A stretch of 16,268 nt of DNA. Source: Flavobacterium sp. Its GTDB lineage: Bacteria > Bacteroidota > Bacteroidia > Flavobacteriales > Flavobacteriaceae. Numbering within the stretch: the stretch's first letter is position 1; each line of letters starts with the position of its first letter. Below the pieces are notes generated by a model, which was given only the letters and a program-made list of their open reading frames with translations, did no database searches and was not told the origin of the DNA. The translations under genes were made by a program, and so were the position numbers. This document shows, piece after piece, positions 8,125 through 14,589 of the stretch. The stretch spans positions 1 through 16,268 of the forward strand of contig JASLED010000082.1 of NCBI GenBank assembly GCA_030151255.1. The letters are read 5' to 3'.

Positions 8125-8412
8125 AAACCACCCACAAATCAACAACCTACACCAAACTGCCAACCTAGGAGCAACTCAAACCGACCTTAGTATTTTAACG
8201 AGAATCTACAAGGAGAAATTTCGTAAAAAAGCAACCTTGTTTGAAGCGCAGCGAGTTGTGTTGCTTTTAGAAATAAACCGTAGTAGATCGTTAAAATAGT
8301 TAGTCGAAACCCTTTTTGTTTCTTTTTGGGGTAATCAAAAAGATTGAATCAGACTTTACATCAAATTCAAAATAAAAAATAAACCACCTAAACTAACAAC
8401 CTACAATAAACT
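8125..8412 (+). repeat. Pair of degenerate AC-rich direct repeats
   Basis: Two segments share the same order of blocks: AAACCACC, AACAACCTACA, then two bases and AAACT. The first lies at 8125-8158 and the second at 8381-8412, about 255 bp apart. The copies differ by small indels between blocks. The fold-back element lies between them. They may be old duplicates of one dispersed sequence rather than target-site duplications, since they are long and diverged. Confidence 0.5.
8186..8303. repeat. Imperfect fold-back element of about 118 bp
   Basis: The outer arms TATTTTAACGA (8191-8201) and TCGTTAAAATA (8288-8298) are perfect 11-bp inverted repeats. Pairing continues inward through TCTAC against GTAGA, ATTTC against GAAAT, and AAAAGCAAC against GTTGCTTTT (GCAAC at 8231-8235, GTTGC at 8260-8264), leaving a 24-nt apex with GAAGCGCAGCGAG. 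The whole could fold into one long hairpin as RNA or DNA. It resembles a small non-autonomous (MITE-like) or dispersed repeat. No transposase is nearby and no clear target duplication is seen. One frame through it would encode IYKEKFRKKATLFEAQRVV, probably fortuitous. Confidence 0.6.
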
Positions 8413-8550
8413 AAAACCGTCCTACAACAAAAAACCGAGCGTCCAATTTTTAGAAATTGTTTTGCAGTCTTGACTTTTTTGTTTCGTTTTTGGGTCAAGC
8501 CAAAAATGGAAGAATAATATTTAGTTTCTTTTTGGTGCTTCAAATCGAAG
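8312..8550 (+). repeat. Three related T-rich segments
   Basis: Segments at 8312-8342, 8474-8509 and about 8522-8550 share a core reading roughly GTTTC, (G)TTTTTGG, then a short variable part and, in the first two, an A-rich end. The first two also carry short inverted arms (CTTTTTG with CAAAAAG; TTTTTGG with CCAAAAA at 8487-8506). They look like diverged copies of one dispersed intergenic sequence. Low complexity limits confidence. Confidence 0.4.
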
Positions 8551-8732
8551 ATTAATTTCATTCAGTCGCAAGCTCTAGTCACTGACTCCATAATTGAAAA
8601 TAAAAATGATGAAGTAAAAAGATAATAATATTTTTTTATCACCAAAAATTTCATAATTTTAGTTAAAATATGTGCTACTAAAAATAAATATTCTAAAAAA
8701 AACACTAATCTAAGCACAAAAAAACACCCAAA

Positions 8733-8940
8733 TTACGACGAGAGTCCCAAAAAATTACGACAAGCACAAAAAAAATTACGACAAACGCAAAAATCATTAC
8801 GACAAATTGAAAAATTCGTCGTAACCGTCACGACCAAGTTACGACCAAGTTACGACTAGATTACGACCAAGTTACGACCAGGTTACGACTAAGTTACGAC
8901 CCAACAACGACCTAACAACAACCTAACAACGACCCAACTA
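8733..8940 (+). repeat. Helically phased TTACGAC motif array with 11-bp tandem core
   Basis: TTACGAC starts at 8733, 8755, 8776 and 8797 (steps 22, 21, 21). An inverted copy GTCGTAA sits at 8818, again 21 on. From 8828 the motif becomes an 11-bp tandem repeat, consensus AGTTACGACCA, with starts at 8828, 8839, 8850, 8861, 8872, 8883 and 8894. Decayed units follow at 8905, 8916 and 8927 (CAACGAC or CAACAAC). The inverted copy and the 8838 unit form perfect 8-bp arms (GTCGTAAC, GTTACGAC). Because 11 is not a multiple of three, this is not a peptide repeat. All steps are close to one or two helical turns, as seen in arrays of protein sites. The function is unknown. Confidence 0.85.
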
Positions 8941-9066
8941 CAAGAATGTATCTATCTCTATAACCCAAAACAGTAAAAAATAATAGTCATAGAACTGATC
9001 GTATAGCACAATTCATATAAAAGTCAGATTGTTTTTTTAAAAACAGATCAAATTATAATCAATTCA

Positions 9067-9098
9067 TTGGGCAAAAACTATAAATAATTGTAATTTTA
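9067..9098 (+). promoter_or_regulatory. Promoter of pyrR-pyrB
   Basis: TTG at 9067-9069 and TAATTTTA at 9091-9098 are 21 bp apart and fit the Bacteroidota promoter pattern with one mismatch (final A for G). The start would lie near 9103, giving a leader of about 20 nt. That is too short for a classical PyrR attenuator hairpin, and none is seen. Confidence 0.55.
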
Positions 9099-9123
9099 CC
9101 CTCCAAACACAACTCTTTTATAT

Positions 9124-9669
9124 ATGAATCCAAAAGTATTACTTACTTCAAAAGAGATTGATATTATTCTACATCGTTTGGCATGTCAATTAATTGAAAA
9201 TCATTTAGATTTTTCAAACACCGTATTAATTGGTATTCAGCCACGTGGCAAATATTTAGCAAAACGCATCAAAATTATTTTAGAAAAAGAATACAAAGTG
9301 CCCGAAGTTACTTTAGGCTACTTAGATATTACTTTTTTTAGAGACGATTTTAGAAGAAATCAAAAACCACTTGAAGCAAATAAAACAGAAATTGACTTTT
9401 TAGTTGAAGACAAAAAGATTGTTTTTATTGATGATGTGCTATATACAGGCAGAAGTATTCGTGCAGCATTAACAGCAATACAATCTTTTGGCCGTCCTTC
9501 CGAAATTGAGCTATTAGTGCTTATAGATAGAAGATTTAGCCGTCATTTACCAATTCAACCAGATTATAGAGGCCGACAAGTAGATGCCTTTGATCGCGAA
9601 TCAGTTCGTGTGCATTGGTCAGAAGACGGAAAAGACGATTGTATTTTCTTAGAAGAATCGAATAACTAA
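9124..9669 (+). CDS. pyrR: PyrR-family bifunctional pyrimidine regulator / uracil phosphoribosyltransferase
   Basis: The 181-residue product has the full type I phosphoribosyltransferase pattern. The PRPP-binding loop is VFIDDVLYTGRSI (residues 100-112). The phosphate-contact segment IQPRGKYLAKRI lies at 38-49, the PyrR-type GYLDITFFRDD at 65-75, and DRRFSRHLPIQPDYRGR at 135-151. Length and order match PyrR. In Bacillus, PyrR binds pyr mRNA in response to UMP and also has weak uracil phosphoribosyltransferase activity. Here it lies 23 bp before pyrB in the same direction, so a role in pyrimidine control is likely. No attenuator is visible in front of either gene, so how this protein regulates, or whether it acts mainly as a salvage enzyme, is open. 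Confidence 0.92.
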   Translation: MNPKVLLTSKEIDIILHRLACQLIENHLDFSNTVLIGIQPRGKYLAKRIKIILEKEYKVPEVTLGYLDITFFRDDFRRNQKPLEANKTEIDFLVEDKKIVFIDDVLYTGRSIRAALTAIQSFGRPSEIELLVLIDRRFSRHLPIQPDYRGRQVDAFDRESVRVHWSEDGKDDCIFLEESNN

Positions 9670-9692
9670 AATGTAATTTTCAAGTGTAAGAC

Positions 9693-10619
9693 ATGAAAGA
9701 ATTAAGTGTAAATCACCTATTAGGAATAAAATATATAAATAAACAGGATATTGATTTAATTTTCGAAACAGCAGATCATTTCAAAGAAGTAATCAATCGA
9801 CCAATTAAAAAAGTACCATCACTTAGAGATATCACAATAGCCAATATTTTTTTCGAAAATAGCACAAGAACAAAATTATCTTTCGAATTGGCTCAAAAAC
9901 GTTTATCTGCCGATGTAATTAGTTTTTCATCTGCTCAATCTTCAGTTAAAAAAGGCGAAACGTTGATAGATACAGTAAACAATATCTTAGCAATGAAAGT
10001 AGACATGGTGGTAATGCGTCATAGCAATCCAGGAGCAGCCTACTTTTTGTCTAAAAATGTAAATGCAGCAATTGTAAATGCAGGAGACGGAGCGCATGAA
10101 CACCCAACGCAAGCTTTGCTAGACAGCTATACCATTCGTGAAAACTTAGGCGATGTAGCTGGAAAAAAAGTGGTAATTGTTGGCGATATTTTACACTCGC
10201 GCGTGGCGTTGTCAAATATTTTCGCATTGCAAATGCAAGGAGCAGAGGTAAGAGTATGCGGACCCAAAACATTAATACCAAAATACATCGAAAGTTTAGG
10301 TGTTAAAGTAGAATCTAATTTAAGAAACGCCTTAGAATGGTGTGATGTAGCAAATATGCTTCGTGTTCAAAACGAGCGTTTAGATTTTAGTTACTTTCCA
10401 AACACAAGAGAATATGCTCAGCAATTTGGATTGACGAAAGAATTATTAGATTCTTTAAACAAAGAAATCATAGTAATGCATCCCGGACCAATAAACAGAG
10501 GAGTAGAAATCACTTCGGATGTAGCAGACTCACAACAATCTGTTATATTAGATCAGGTAGAAAATGGAGTAGCCATTCGTATGGCGGTTATTTATCTTTT
10601 AGCATCTAAAATTAAGTAA
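9693..10619 (+). CDS. pyrB: Aspartate carbamoyltransferase catalytic subunit
   Basis: This enzyme condenses carbamoyl phosphate with aspartate, the committed step of pyrimidine synthesis. The 308-residue length is standard. The carbamoyl-phosphate loop STRT is at residues 57-60 in FENSTRTKLSFE. HPTQ is at 137-140 in AHEHPTQALLD. The C-terminal active-site motif HPGPINRG is at 263-270. All key motifs are intact. It follows pyrR by 23 bp and probably shares its transcript. No pyrI regulatory subunit gene follows, so the enzyme here may work without allosteric partners encoded at this site. A symmetrical hairpin lies downstream. Confidence 0.97.
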   Translation: MKELSVNHLLGIKYINKQDIDLIFETADHFKEVINRPIKKVPSLRDITIANIFFENSTRTKLSFELAQKRLSADVISFSSAQSSVKKGETLIDTVNNILAMKVDMVVMRHSNPGAAYFLSKNVNAAIVNAGDGAHEHPTQALLDSYTIRENLGDVAGKKVVIVGDILHSRVALSNIFALQMQGAEVRVCGPKTLIPKYIESLGVKVESNLRNALEWCDVANMLRVQNERLDFSYFPNTREYAQQFGLTKELLDSLNKEIIVMHPGPINRGVEITSDVADSQQSVILDQVENGVAIRMAVIYLLASKIK

Positions 10620-10642
10620 CAAAATTAATTGAAAACTAAGCC

Positions 10643-10666
10643 AATTAATAGAATAATCTATTAATT
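10643..10666. terminator. Inverted repeat after pyrB, possible weak terminator
   Basis: The perfect 10-bp arms AATTAATAGA and TCTATTAATT enclose a 4-nt loop (ATAA). The stem is almost all A-T and is followed only by a broken T run (CGTTTTATATT). It could be a weak terminator for pyrR-pyrB or a dyad operator before the next gene. Confidence 0.4.
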
Positions 10667-10703
10667 CGTTTTATATTCGCTTTGTTAACTTAATTAGAAA
10701 AAT

Positions 10704-11039
10704 ATGAAAGTTAAAAATCAAGAACACATCAAGATAATTAGTATAGAAACAGATACAATTGAAAATCTGATAGAAAGCATTGAAAATGAATATGCTAATT
10801 CATTTAAAAACTTCAACCTAATTATCGATTTATCAGGAAATAAAGAAGAATTAGAAGAAGAAGCTTTTGAAAACCTAGTGGTGCAACACATAGAAGAAGC
10901 AAATAAATCGTTCGTTATCGTAGCACCAAATGTTGATTTTAATGCTTTTGATGGCGATTTAATTGTAGTGCCAACTTTACAAGAAGCATTCGATTTAATT
11001 GCAATGGACGAAATTCAGCGCGATTTAGAATTTAATTAA
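10704..11039 (+). CDS. Small STAS-like protein of unknown function
   Basis: The product is an acidic 111-residue protein without signal peptide or membrane segment. Its layout resembles a STAS (anti-sigma antagonist-like) domain: a beta strand and central strand NLIIDLSG (38-45), a Glu-rich helix (46-68), a second strand SFVIVAPN (69-76), then DLIVVPTLQEAFDLIAMDEI (85-104), which matches the strand-turn-helix that ends STAS domains. No clear phosphorylatable Ser-Thr loop is seen. I did not recognise a named family. The gene has its own terminator and precedes rnz, with which it probably does not share a promoter. The fold assignment is an inference from pattern only. Confidence 0.75.
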   Translation: MKVKNQEHIKIISIETDTIENLIESIENEYANSFKNFNLIIDLSGNKEELEEEAFENLVVQHIEEANKSFVIVAPNVDFNAFDGDLIVVPTLQEAFDLIAMDEIQRDLEFN

Positions 11040-11044
11040 AATAT

Positions 11045-11075
11045 AAAAGACTTAAGTAATTAGGTCTTTTTTTTT
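11045..11075 (+). terminator. Terminator after the STAS-like gene
   Basis: The arms AAAAGACTTA (11045-11054) and TAGGTCTTTT (11061-11070) pair over 10 bp with one G-T pair and a 6-nt loop. A T tract continues to 11075. Confidence 0.8.
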
Positions 11076-11103
11076 GAATAAAAGATCCATTTTTGTAACT
11101 TTC
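11074..11103 (+). promoter_or_regulatory. Promoter of the rnz-pdxH cluster
   Basis: TTG at 11074-11076 and TAACTTTC at 11096-11103 are separated by 19 bp and match the Bacteroidota pattern with one mismatch. The -33 element overlaps the end of the preceding terminator. The predicted leader is about 20 nt. Confidence 0.5.
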
Positions 11104-11130
11104 AACCTCTAATTTTTAATTTTAAAAGAA

Positions 11131-12039
11131 TTGAAGCTCACTATTTTAGGCTGTTATGCAGCAACACCAAGAACAATTACAAATCCAACATCTCAAGTTT
11201 TAGAGATCAACGGACATATGTTTTTAATTGATGCAGGAGAGGGCACTCAAGTTCAGTTAAGAAGAAAGAAGCTTAAGTTTCAGCGAATTAATCATATTTT
11301 TATTTCTCATTTACACGGCGATCATTTTTATGGCTTGGTAGGTTTAATTTCTACATATACCTTACTTAATAGACAAAGTGAATTACATGTTTACGGACCA
11401 AAAGGAGTAAAAGAAATTATTTTGTTGCAACTTAGATTAGGAAATTCATACACAAGCTACGGATTGTATTTTCATGAATTAGAAAGTAAAGAAAGCGAAC
11501 TGATTTTTGAAGATGACAAAGTAATTGTAAAAACAATTCCGTTAGATCATCGTATTTATGCTAATGGATTTTTGTTTGAAACTAAACCAGGTGATAGAAA
11601 ATTGCGAATTGGTACAATTGAAGATTTAGGTATTGAGCGTTGCTATTATCAGAAAATTAAAAACGGAGGCGATATTACTTTGGATGACGGAACAGTGGTA
11701 AAAAATGCTGATATTACTTATGATCCAGATCCAACAGAAAGTTATGCATTTTGTTCAGATACTTATTATTCTGAAGCAATCGTTCCAATTATTAAAGATG
11801 TAAACGTATTGTATCATGAAAGCACATTTCTAGAATCAGAAGTGCATTACACTGAACGCACAAAACATTGCACAGCCAAACAAGCCGCAACTATTGCAAA
11901 ATTAGCAAATGTGCAAACATTAATATTAGGACATTATTCTACTCGATATTCAGATATTACGCTATTTAAACAAGAAGCAGAAGAAGTATTTGAAGGCACA
12001 ATTTTAAGTGCAGACGACGGATTAGTATTCGAATTATAA
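11131..12039 (+). CDS. rnz: Ribonuclease Z (tRNA 3' endonuclease), TTG start
   Basis: RNase Z is the metallo-beta-lactamase-fold enzyme that trims the 3' ends of tRNA precursors. The 302-residue product carries the zinc motif HLHGDH at residues 60-65 (H60, H62, D64, H65), a further ligand H140 in PLDHRIYANG, D210 in FCSDTYY, and H268 in LILGHYSTRY. H246 in KHCTAKQAA matches the conserved His before the C-terminal part. The length is typical of short-form RNase Z. The frame opens after a stop at 11110-11112 and the first in-frame ATG would be codon 30, which would remove the first beta strand. The TTG at 11131, giving MKLTILGCYAATP, is therefore the best start. It is followed by pdxH after 11 bp. 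Confidence 0.95.
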   Translation: MKLTILGCYAATPRTITNPTSQVLEINGHMFLIDAGEGTQVQLRRKKLKFQRINHIFISHLHGDHFYGLVGLISTYTLLNRQSELHVYGPKGVKEIILLQLRLGNSYTSYGLYFHELESKESELIFEDDKVIVKTIPLDHRIYANGFLFETKPGDRKLRIGTIEDLGIERCYYQKIKNGGDITLDDGTVVKNADITYDPDPTESYAFCSDTYYSEAIVPIIKDVNVLYHESTFLESEVHYTERTKHCTAKQAATIAKLANVQTLILGHYSTRYSDITLFKQEAEEVFEGTILSADDGLVFEL

Positions 12040-12050
12040 AAGAAGTTTTT

Positions 12051-12698
12051 ATGAGTGATTTAAGTAATTATAGACGATCATACGAAAAAGAAGTGTTATC
12101 AGAAACTGAAATTAATGAAAATCCATTAATGCAATTTCGCACTTGGTTTCATGAAGTAGAAGACGCAGGTGGAGTAGAAGAAGTAAACGCAATGACCGTT
12201 GCATCGATCGGATTAGATGGTTTTCCAAAATCGAGAGTTGTACTTCTAAAATCATATGACGAAAATGGCTTTGTGTTTTATACCAATTATAATTCCGAAA
12301 AAGGAAAAGCAATTGCAGCTAATCCGCATATATGTTTATCCTTTTTTTGGCCTTCGTTGGAAAGACAAGTTATTATAAAAGGAATTGCTAAAAAAGTGAG
12401 TAATCAACAATCAGATAATTATTTCAATAGCCGACCATTCGGAAGTAGACTAGGTGCTATGGTATCAAATCAAAGCGAAGTAGTTGCCTCTTATAAAGTG
12501 CTGGAAAAAGAATTGAAATACTTAGAACAAACACTAACCGAAGATACAATTGTACGACCAGATTATTGGGGCGGTTTTTGCGTTGAGCCAATAAGTATTG
12601 AGTTTTGGCAAGGCAGACCAAATCGTTTGCACGATAGAATTCGTTATACGTTAACGGAAGACCATTTAGATTGGAAAATACAAAGATTGGCTCCATAA
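12051..12698 (+). CDS. pdxH: Pyridoxine/pyridoxamine 5'-phosphate oxidase
   Basis: This FMN-dependent oxidase makes pyridoxal 5'-phosphate from pyridoxine or pyridoxamine phosphate. The 215 residues match the family length. Visible features are the FMN-binding SRVVLLK (61-67) and NSEKGKAI (81-88), ERQVIIKG (104-111), the SRPFGSRLGA segment (127-136), the substrate and FMN segment EFWQGRPNRLHDR (184-196), and the hallmark C terminus RLAP (212-215). The gene is 11 bp after rnz and 15 bp before a small membrane protein gene, so all are likely cotranscribed. There is no obvious pathway link with rnz. Confidence 0.96.
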   Translation: MSDLSNYRRSYEKEVLSETEINENPLMQFRTWFHEVEDAGGVEEVNAMTVASIGLDGFPKSRVVLLKSYDENGFVFYTNYNSEKGKAIAANPHICLSFFWPSLERQVIIKGIAKKVSNQQSDNYFNSRPFGSRLGAMVSNQSEVVASYKVLEKELKYLEQTLTEDTIVRPDYWGGFCVEPISIEFWQGRPNRLHDRIRYTLTEDHLDWKIQRLAP

Positions 12699-12713
12699 TA
12701 GAAAAACAAAAAT

Positions 12714-12968
12714 ATGAAATATAAAAGTATCATCTACGGATTAATTGTAGTTGGATTGATGATTTGGGCATTGATGGAACAAGCTTCTAATCATCCAAAA
12801 ATATGGGTTCAAGTAATTGGGGTTGCCGCTTTCTTTTATGCTATGGCAAGATTAATGCAAAAAACACCAAGTAATACACCAAGAGAAGTAAATAAAATAC
12901 AAGATGAAATAATAGAAGAGGAAGATTATTCTATTACTGAAGTTAATAAGAAGGATAAAACAGAATAA
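12714..12968 (+). CDS. Small two-helix membrane protein, function unknown
   Basis: The 84-residue product has two likely membrane helices at about residues 4-22 and 29-47, joined by a short turn (EQASNHPK), and a charged, acidic C-terminal tail from about 50 to 84. No signal peptide or catalytic motif is seen and I do not recognise a family. It lies between pdxH (15 bp) and the Smr gene (1 bp), so it is translated from the same mRNA and its stop nearly touches the next start. That tight junction suggests coupled expression with the Smr protein. Confidence 0.8.
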   Translation: MKYKSIIYGLIVVGLMIWALMEQASNHPKIWVQVIGVAAFFYAMARLMQKTPSNTPREVNKIQDEIIEEEDYSITEVNKKDKTE

Positions 12969-12969
12969 T

Positions 12970-13530
12970 ATGCTAAACAAAGGAGACTACGTACATGTAT
13001 TGGACGAAGACGAAGAAGGAACAGTGGTAAATATTGTAGGTAATCAAATTACAATAGAAACAAAAGATGGTTTTGTACTAAATTATACTGCATCCGAATT
13101 ATTGAAAGTAAGCAAAGAAGATGAGATAGATTTTAAATCGGCAAGTAATAAAGGCTCTGTTCAAGATGCGCTTCAAGAAAAAGTAGGGCCAATAAAACGC
13201 TCATTTGTAAAAGAAAAACGCTCTCGTAAAGACGAATTTGTTTTAGAAGTAGATTTGCATATCGAAAAATTAACAAAAGATCATCGTCGAATGGAAAAAC
13301 ACGACATGCTTACTCTTCAATTAGATACAGCACGTGGGCAATTAGAATTTGCAATTAGAAATAGAATTCCGCGTATTGTTTTTATTCATGGTGTTGGCGA
13401 AGGTGTTTTAAAAGCCGAATTAGAGTTTCTTTTTAGTCGTTATGCAGAAGTTATAGCAGAAGATGCTAATTATCAAAAATACGGCATGGGAGCCACTCAA
13501 ATTTATATCAAACAAAATACAAATAGATAA
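12970..13530 (+). CDS. Smr-domain protein with N-terminal SH3/KOW-like module
   Basis: The 186-residue protein has two parts. Residues 1-47 (GDYVHVLDEDEEGTVVNIVG and a following strand) look like a small SH3 or KOW-like barrel. Residues about 92-182 are an Smr domain, with the entry motif VDLHIEKL (94-101), the core loop HGVGEGVLK (140-148) and the closing strand GATQIYIK (174-181). Smr domains bind or cut nucleic acids; those of MutS2 act on collided ribosomes or branched DNA. This is not MutS2 itself because the ATPase part is absent. Which nucleic acid it acts on is unknown. It is the last gene of the rnz cluster and is followed at once by a terminator. Confidence 0.88.
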   Translation: MLNKGDYVHVLDEDEEGTVVNIVGNQITIETKDGFVLNYTASELLKVSKEDEIDFKSASNKGSVQDALQEKVGPIKRSFVKEKRSRKDEFVLEVDLHIEKLTKDHRRMEKHDMLTLQLDTARGQLEFAIRNRIPRIVFIHGVGEGVLKAELEFLFSRYAEVIAEDANYQKYGMGATQIYIKQNTNR

Positions 13531-13556
13531 AACTGTCAATTAAGACAGTTTTTTTT
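13530..13556 (+). terminator. Terminator of the rnz-pdxH-Smr cluster
   Basis: The arms AAACTGTC (13530-13537) and GACAGTTT (13544-13551) form a perfect 8-bp stem with a 6-nt loop and lead into a T tract ending at 13556. The stem begins on the last base of the Smr stop codon. Confidence 0.88.
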
Positions 13557-13649
13557 ATGATTGTATCTCGTTGATTTAAAGTGTTTTAGTTTTAATTGTA
13601 AAAGGTTAATAGTTACTTTTTAAACAACAAAAAAATGACATTTACTTTT

Positions 13650-13680
13650 TTGCCTTTTTTAAGGCTTTCTTTTATCTTTG
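13650..13680 (+). promoter_or_regulatory. Promoter of the HMG-CoA lyase gene, with palindromic spacer
   Basis: TTG at 13650-13652 and a perfect TATCTTTG at 13673-13680 are 20 bp apart, an excellent Bacteroidota promoter. Transcription should start at about 13685-13687, only one to three bases before the ATG. The spacer contains the dyad GCCTTTTTTAAGGC (13652-13665), a possible repressor site. The 92 bases between the preceding terminator and this promoter hold nothing recognisable. Confidence 0.72.
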
Positions 13681-13687
13681 AAACATT

Positions 13688-14554
13688 ATGAAACCAACCG
13701 TAAAAATTATCGAATGTCCTCGCGATGCTATGCAAGGCATTAAAATGTATATTCCAACTGAAAAAAAAGTTCAGTATATCCAATCGTTGTTGCGCGTTGG
13801 ATTTGATACCATAGATTTTGGAAGTTTTGTATCAGCAAAAGCCATTCCGCAAATGCAAGATACAGAAGAAGTTTTAGCACAATTAGATTTAAGCAAAACG
13901 CAAAGCAAACTCTTAGCTATTATTGCCAATACAAGAGGAGCAGAGCAAGCAGCTGTACATAAAGAGATTCAATATTTGGGTTTTCCGTTTTCTATTTCAG
14001 AAAATTTTCAGATGAGAAATACCCATAAAACCATTGCAGAATCACTCATTACTTTAGATGAAATATTAAACGTAGCTACAAAATCAAATAAAGAAGTAGT
14101 TGCTTATTTATCTATGGGCTTCGGCAATCCGTATGGAGATCCTTGGAATGTTGATATAGTGGCAGATTGGACTGAAAAAATGGCATCAATGGGAGTAAAA
14201 ATATTATCGCTATCAGATACAGTTGGAAGTTCTACACCAGAAGTGATAGATTATTTGTTTAGTAATTTAATTCCAGCATATCCTTCAATTGAATTTGGAG
14301 CGCATTTGCATACAACTCCCAACTCTTGGTTTGAGAAAATAGATGCAGCTTATAAAGCAGGTTGTAATCGTTTTGATGGAGCAATTAAGGGATATGGCGG
14401 TTGCCCAATGGCAAAAGATGACCTTACAGGAAATATGCCAACCGAAAAAATGATGAGCTATTTCACTGCAAATAAGATAGATTGTAATTTAAGCGGAATG
14501 TCGTTTGAGAGTTCGTATAACGAAGCATTAAAAATTTTTAATTTTTATCATTAA
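13688..14554 (+). CDS. Hydroxymethylglutaryl-CoA lyase (MvaB-type)
   Basis: The enzyme splits HMG-CoA into acetoacetate and acetyl-CoA in leucine breakdown. The 288-residue product fits the HMGL-like TIM-barrel family. It has PRDAMQ with R12 and D13, DTEEV near 58-62, LSDTVG (175-180), the metal-binding HLH (206-208), GYGGCPMAK with the catalytic-type C239, and TGN (248-250). These line up with the active-site Arg-Asp, His-x-His, Cys and Asn of the human enzyme. The N-terminal motif reads ECPRDAMQ rather than the more usual EVGPRDGLQ, so a related acyl-CoA lyase is possible. It stands alone between a terminator and the guaB promoter, and its mRNA is predicted to be nearly leaderless. Confidence 0.88.
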   Translation: MKPTVKIIECPRDAMQGIKMYIPTEKKVQYIQSLLRVGFDTIDFGSFVSAKAIPQMQDTEEVLAQLDLSKTQSKLLAIIANTRGAEQAAVHKEIQYLGFPFSISENFQMRNTHKTIAESLITLDEILNVATKSNKEVVAYLSMGFGNPYGDPWNVDIVADWTEKMASMGVKILSLSDTVGSSTPEVIDYLFSNLIPAYPSIEFGAHLHTTPNSWFEKIDAAYKAGCNRFDGAIKGYGGCPMAKDDLTGNMPTEKMMSYFTANKIDCNLSGMSFESSYNEALKIFNFYH

Positions 14555-14580
14555 TCTTTTTTTAGCTGAATAAAAAAAAC

Positions 14581-14588
14581 TAAATTTG
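14581..14588 (+). promoter_or_regulatory. guaB -7 promoter element
   Basis: TAAATTTG matches TAnnTTTG perfectly. The -33 region about 20 bp upstream is T-rich without a clear TTG. The start would be near 14592-14595. This places the in-frame TTG at 14586 upstream of the RNA start, so it cannot be the initiation codon. Confidence 0.6.
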
Positions 14589-14589
14589 C

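Larger units (their letters stand above)
8056..9066. other. Gene-free, repeat-rich intergenic kilobase
   Basis: No convincing protein gene is present. The longest rightward open frame (8096-8299) would start at TTG, begins in pyrimidine-rich filler and ends within a fold-back repeat. The first 70 bases after the tracrRNA are T- and C-rich, with TTAATCCA twice 19 bp apart (8080, 8099). Then come the repeat features listed separately. The stretch 8560-8730 is plain AT-rich DNA in which nothing was recognised. Bases 8941-9066 are also mostly featureless; the only structure is a weak GTTTTT/AAAAAC hairpin near 9030-9045. The accumulation of degenerate repeats suggests a site that tolerates insertions between the CRISPR locus and the pyr genes. 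Confidence 0.7.

Noticed and set aside
7953..8135. Leftward open frame of 60 codons across the tracrRNA gene
   Set aside because: It lies antisense to the tracrRNA and its terminator, has low-complexity composition and no family pattern.
8255..8265. AGTTGTGTTGC in the fold-back element as a second repeat-like or anti-repeat site
   Set aside because: The match to the CRISPR repeat start is only a few bases and lies within the element's own stem.
8096..8299. Rightward open frame of 67 codons
   Set aside because: It would start at TTG in pyrimidine-rich filler, and its second half is one strand of the fold-back element. No promoter or protein family pattern was found.
8733..8940. Phased TTACGAC array as a second CRISPR array or replication origin
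   Set aside because: There are no 25-50 bp repeats with unique spacers, and no replication initiator gene is nearby. It is better described as phased short repeats of unknown role.
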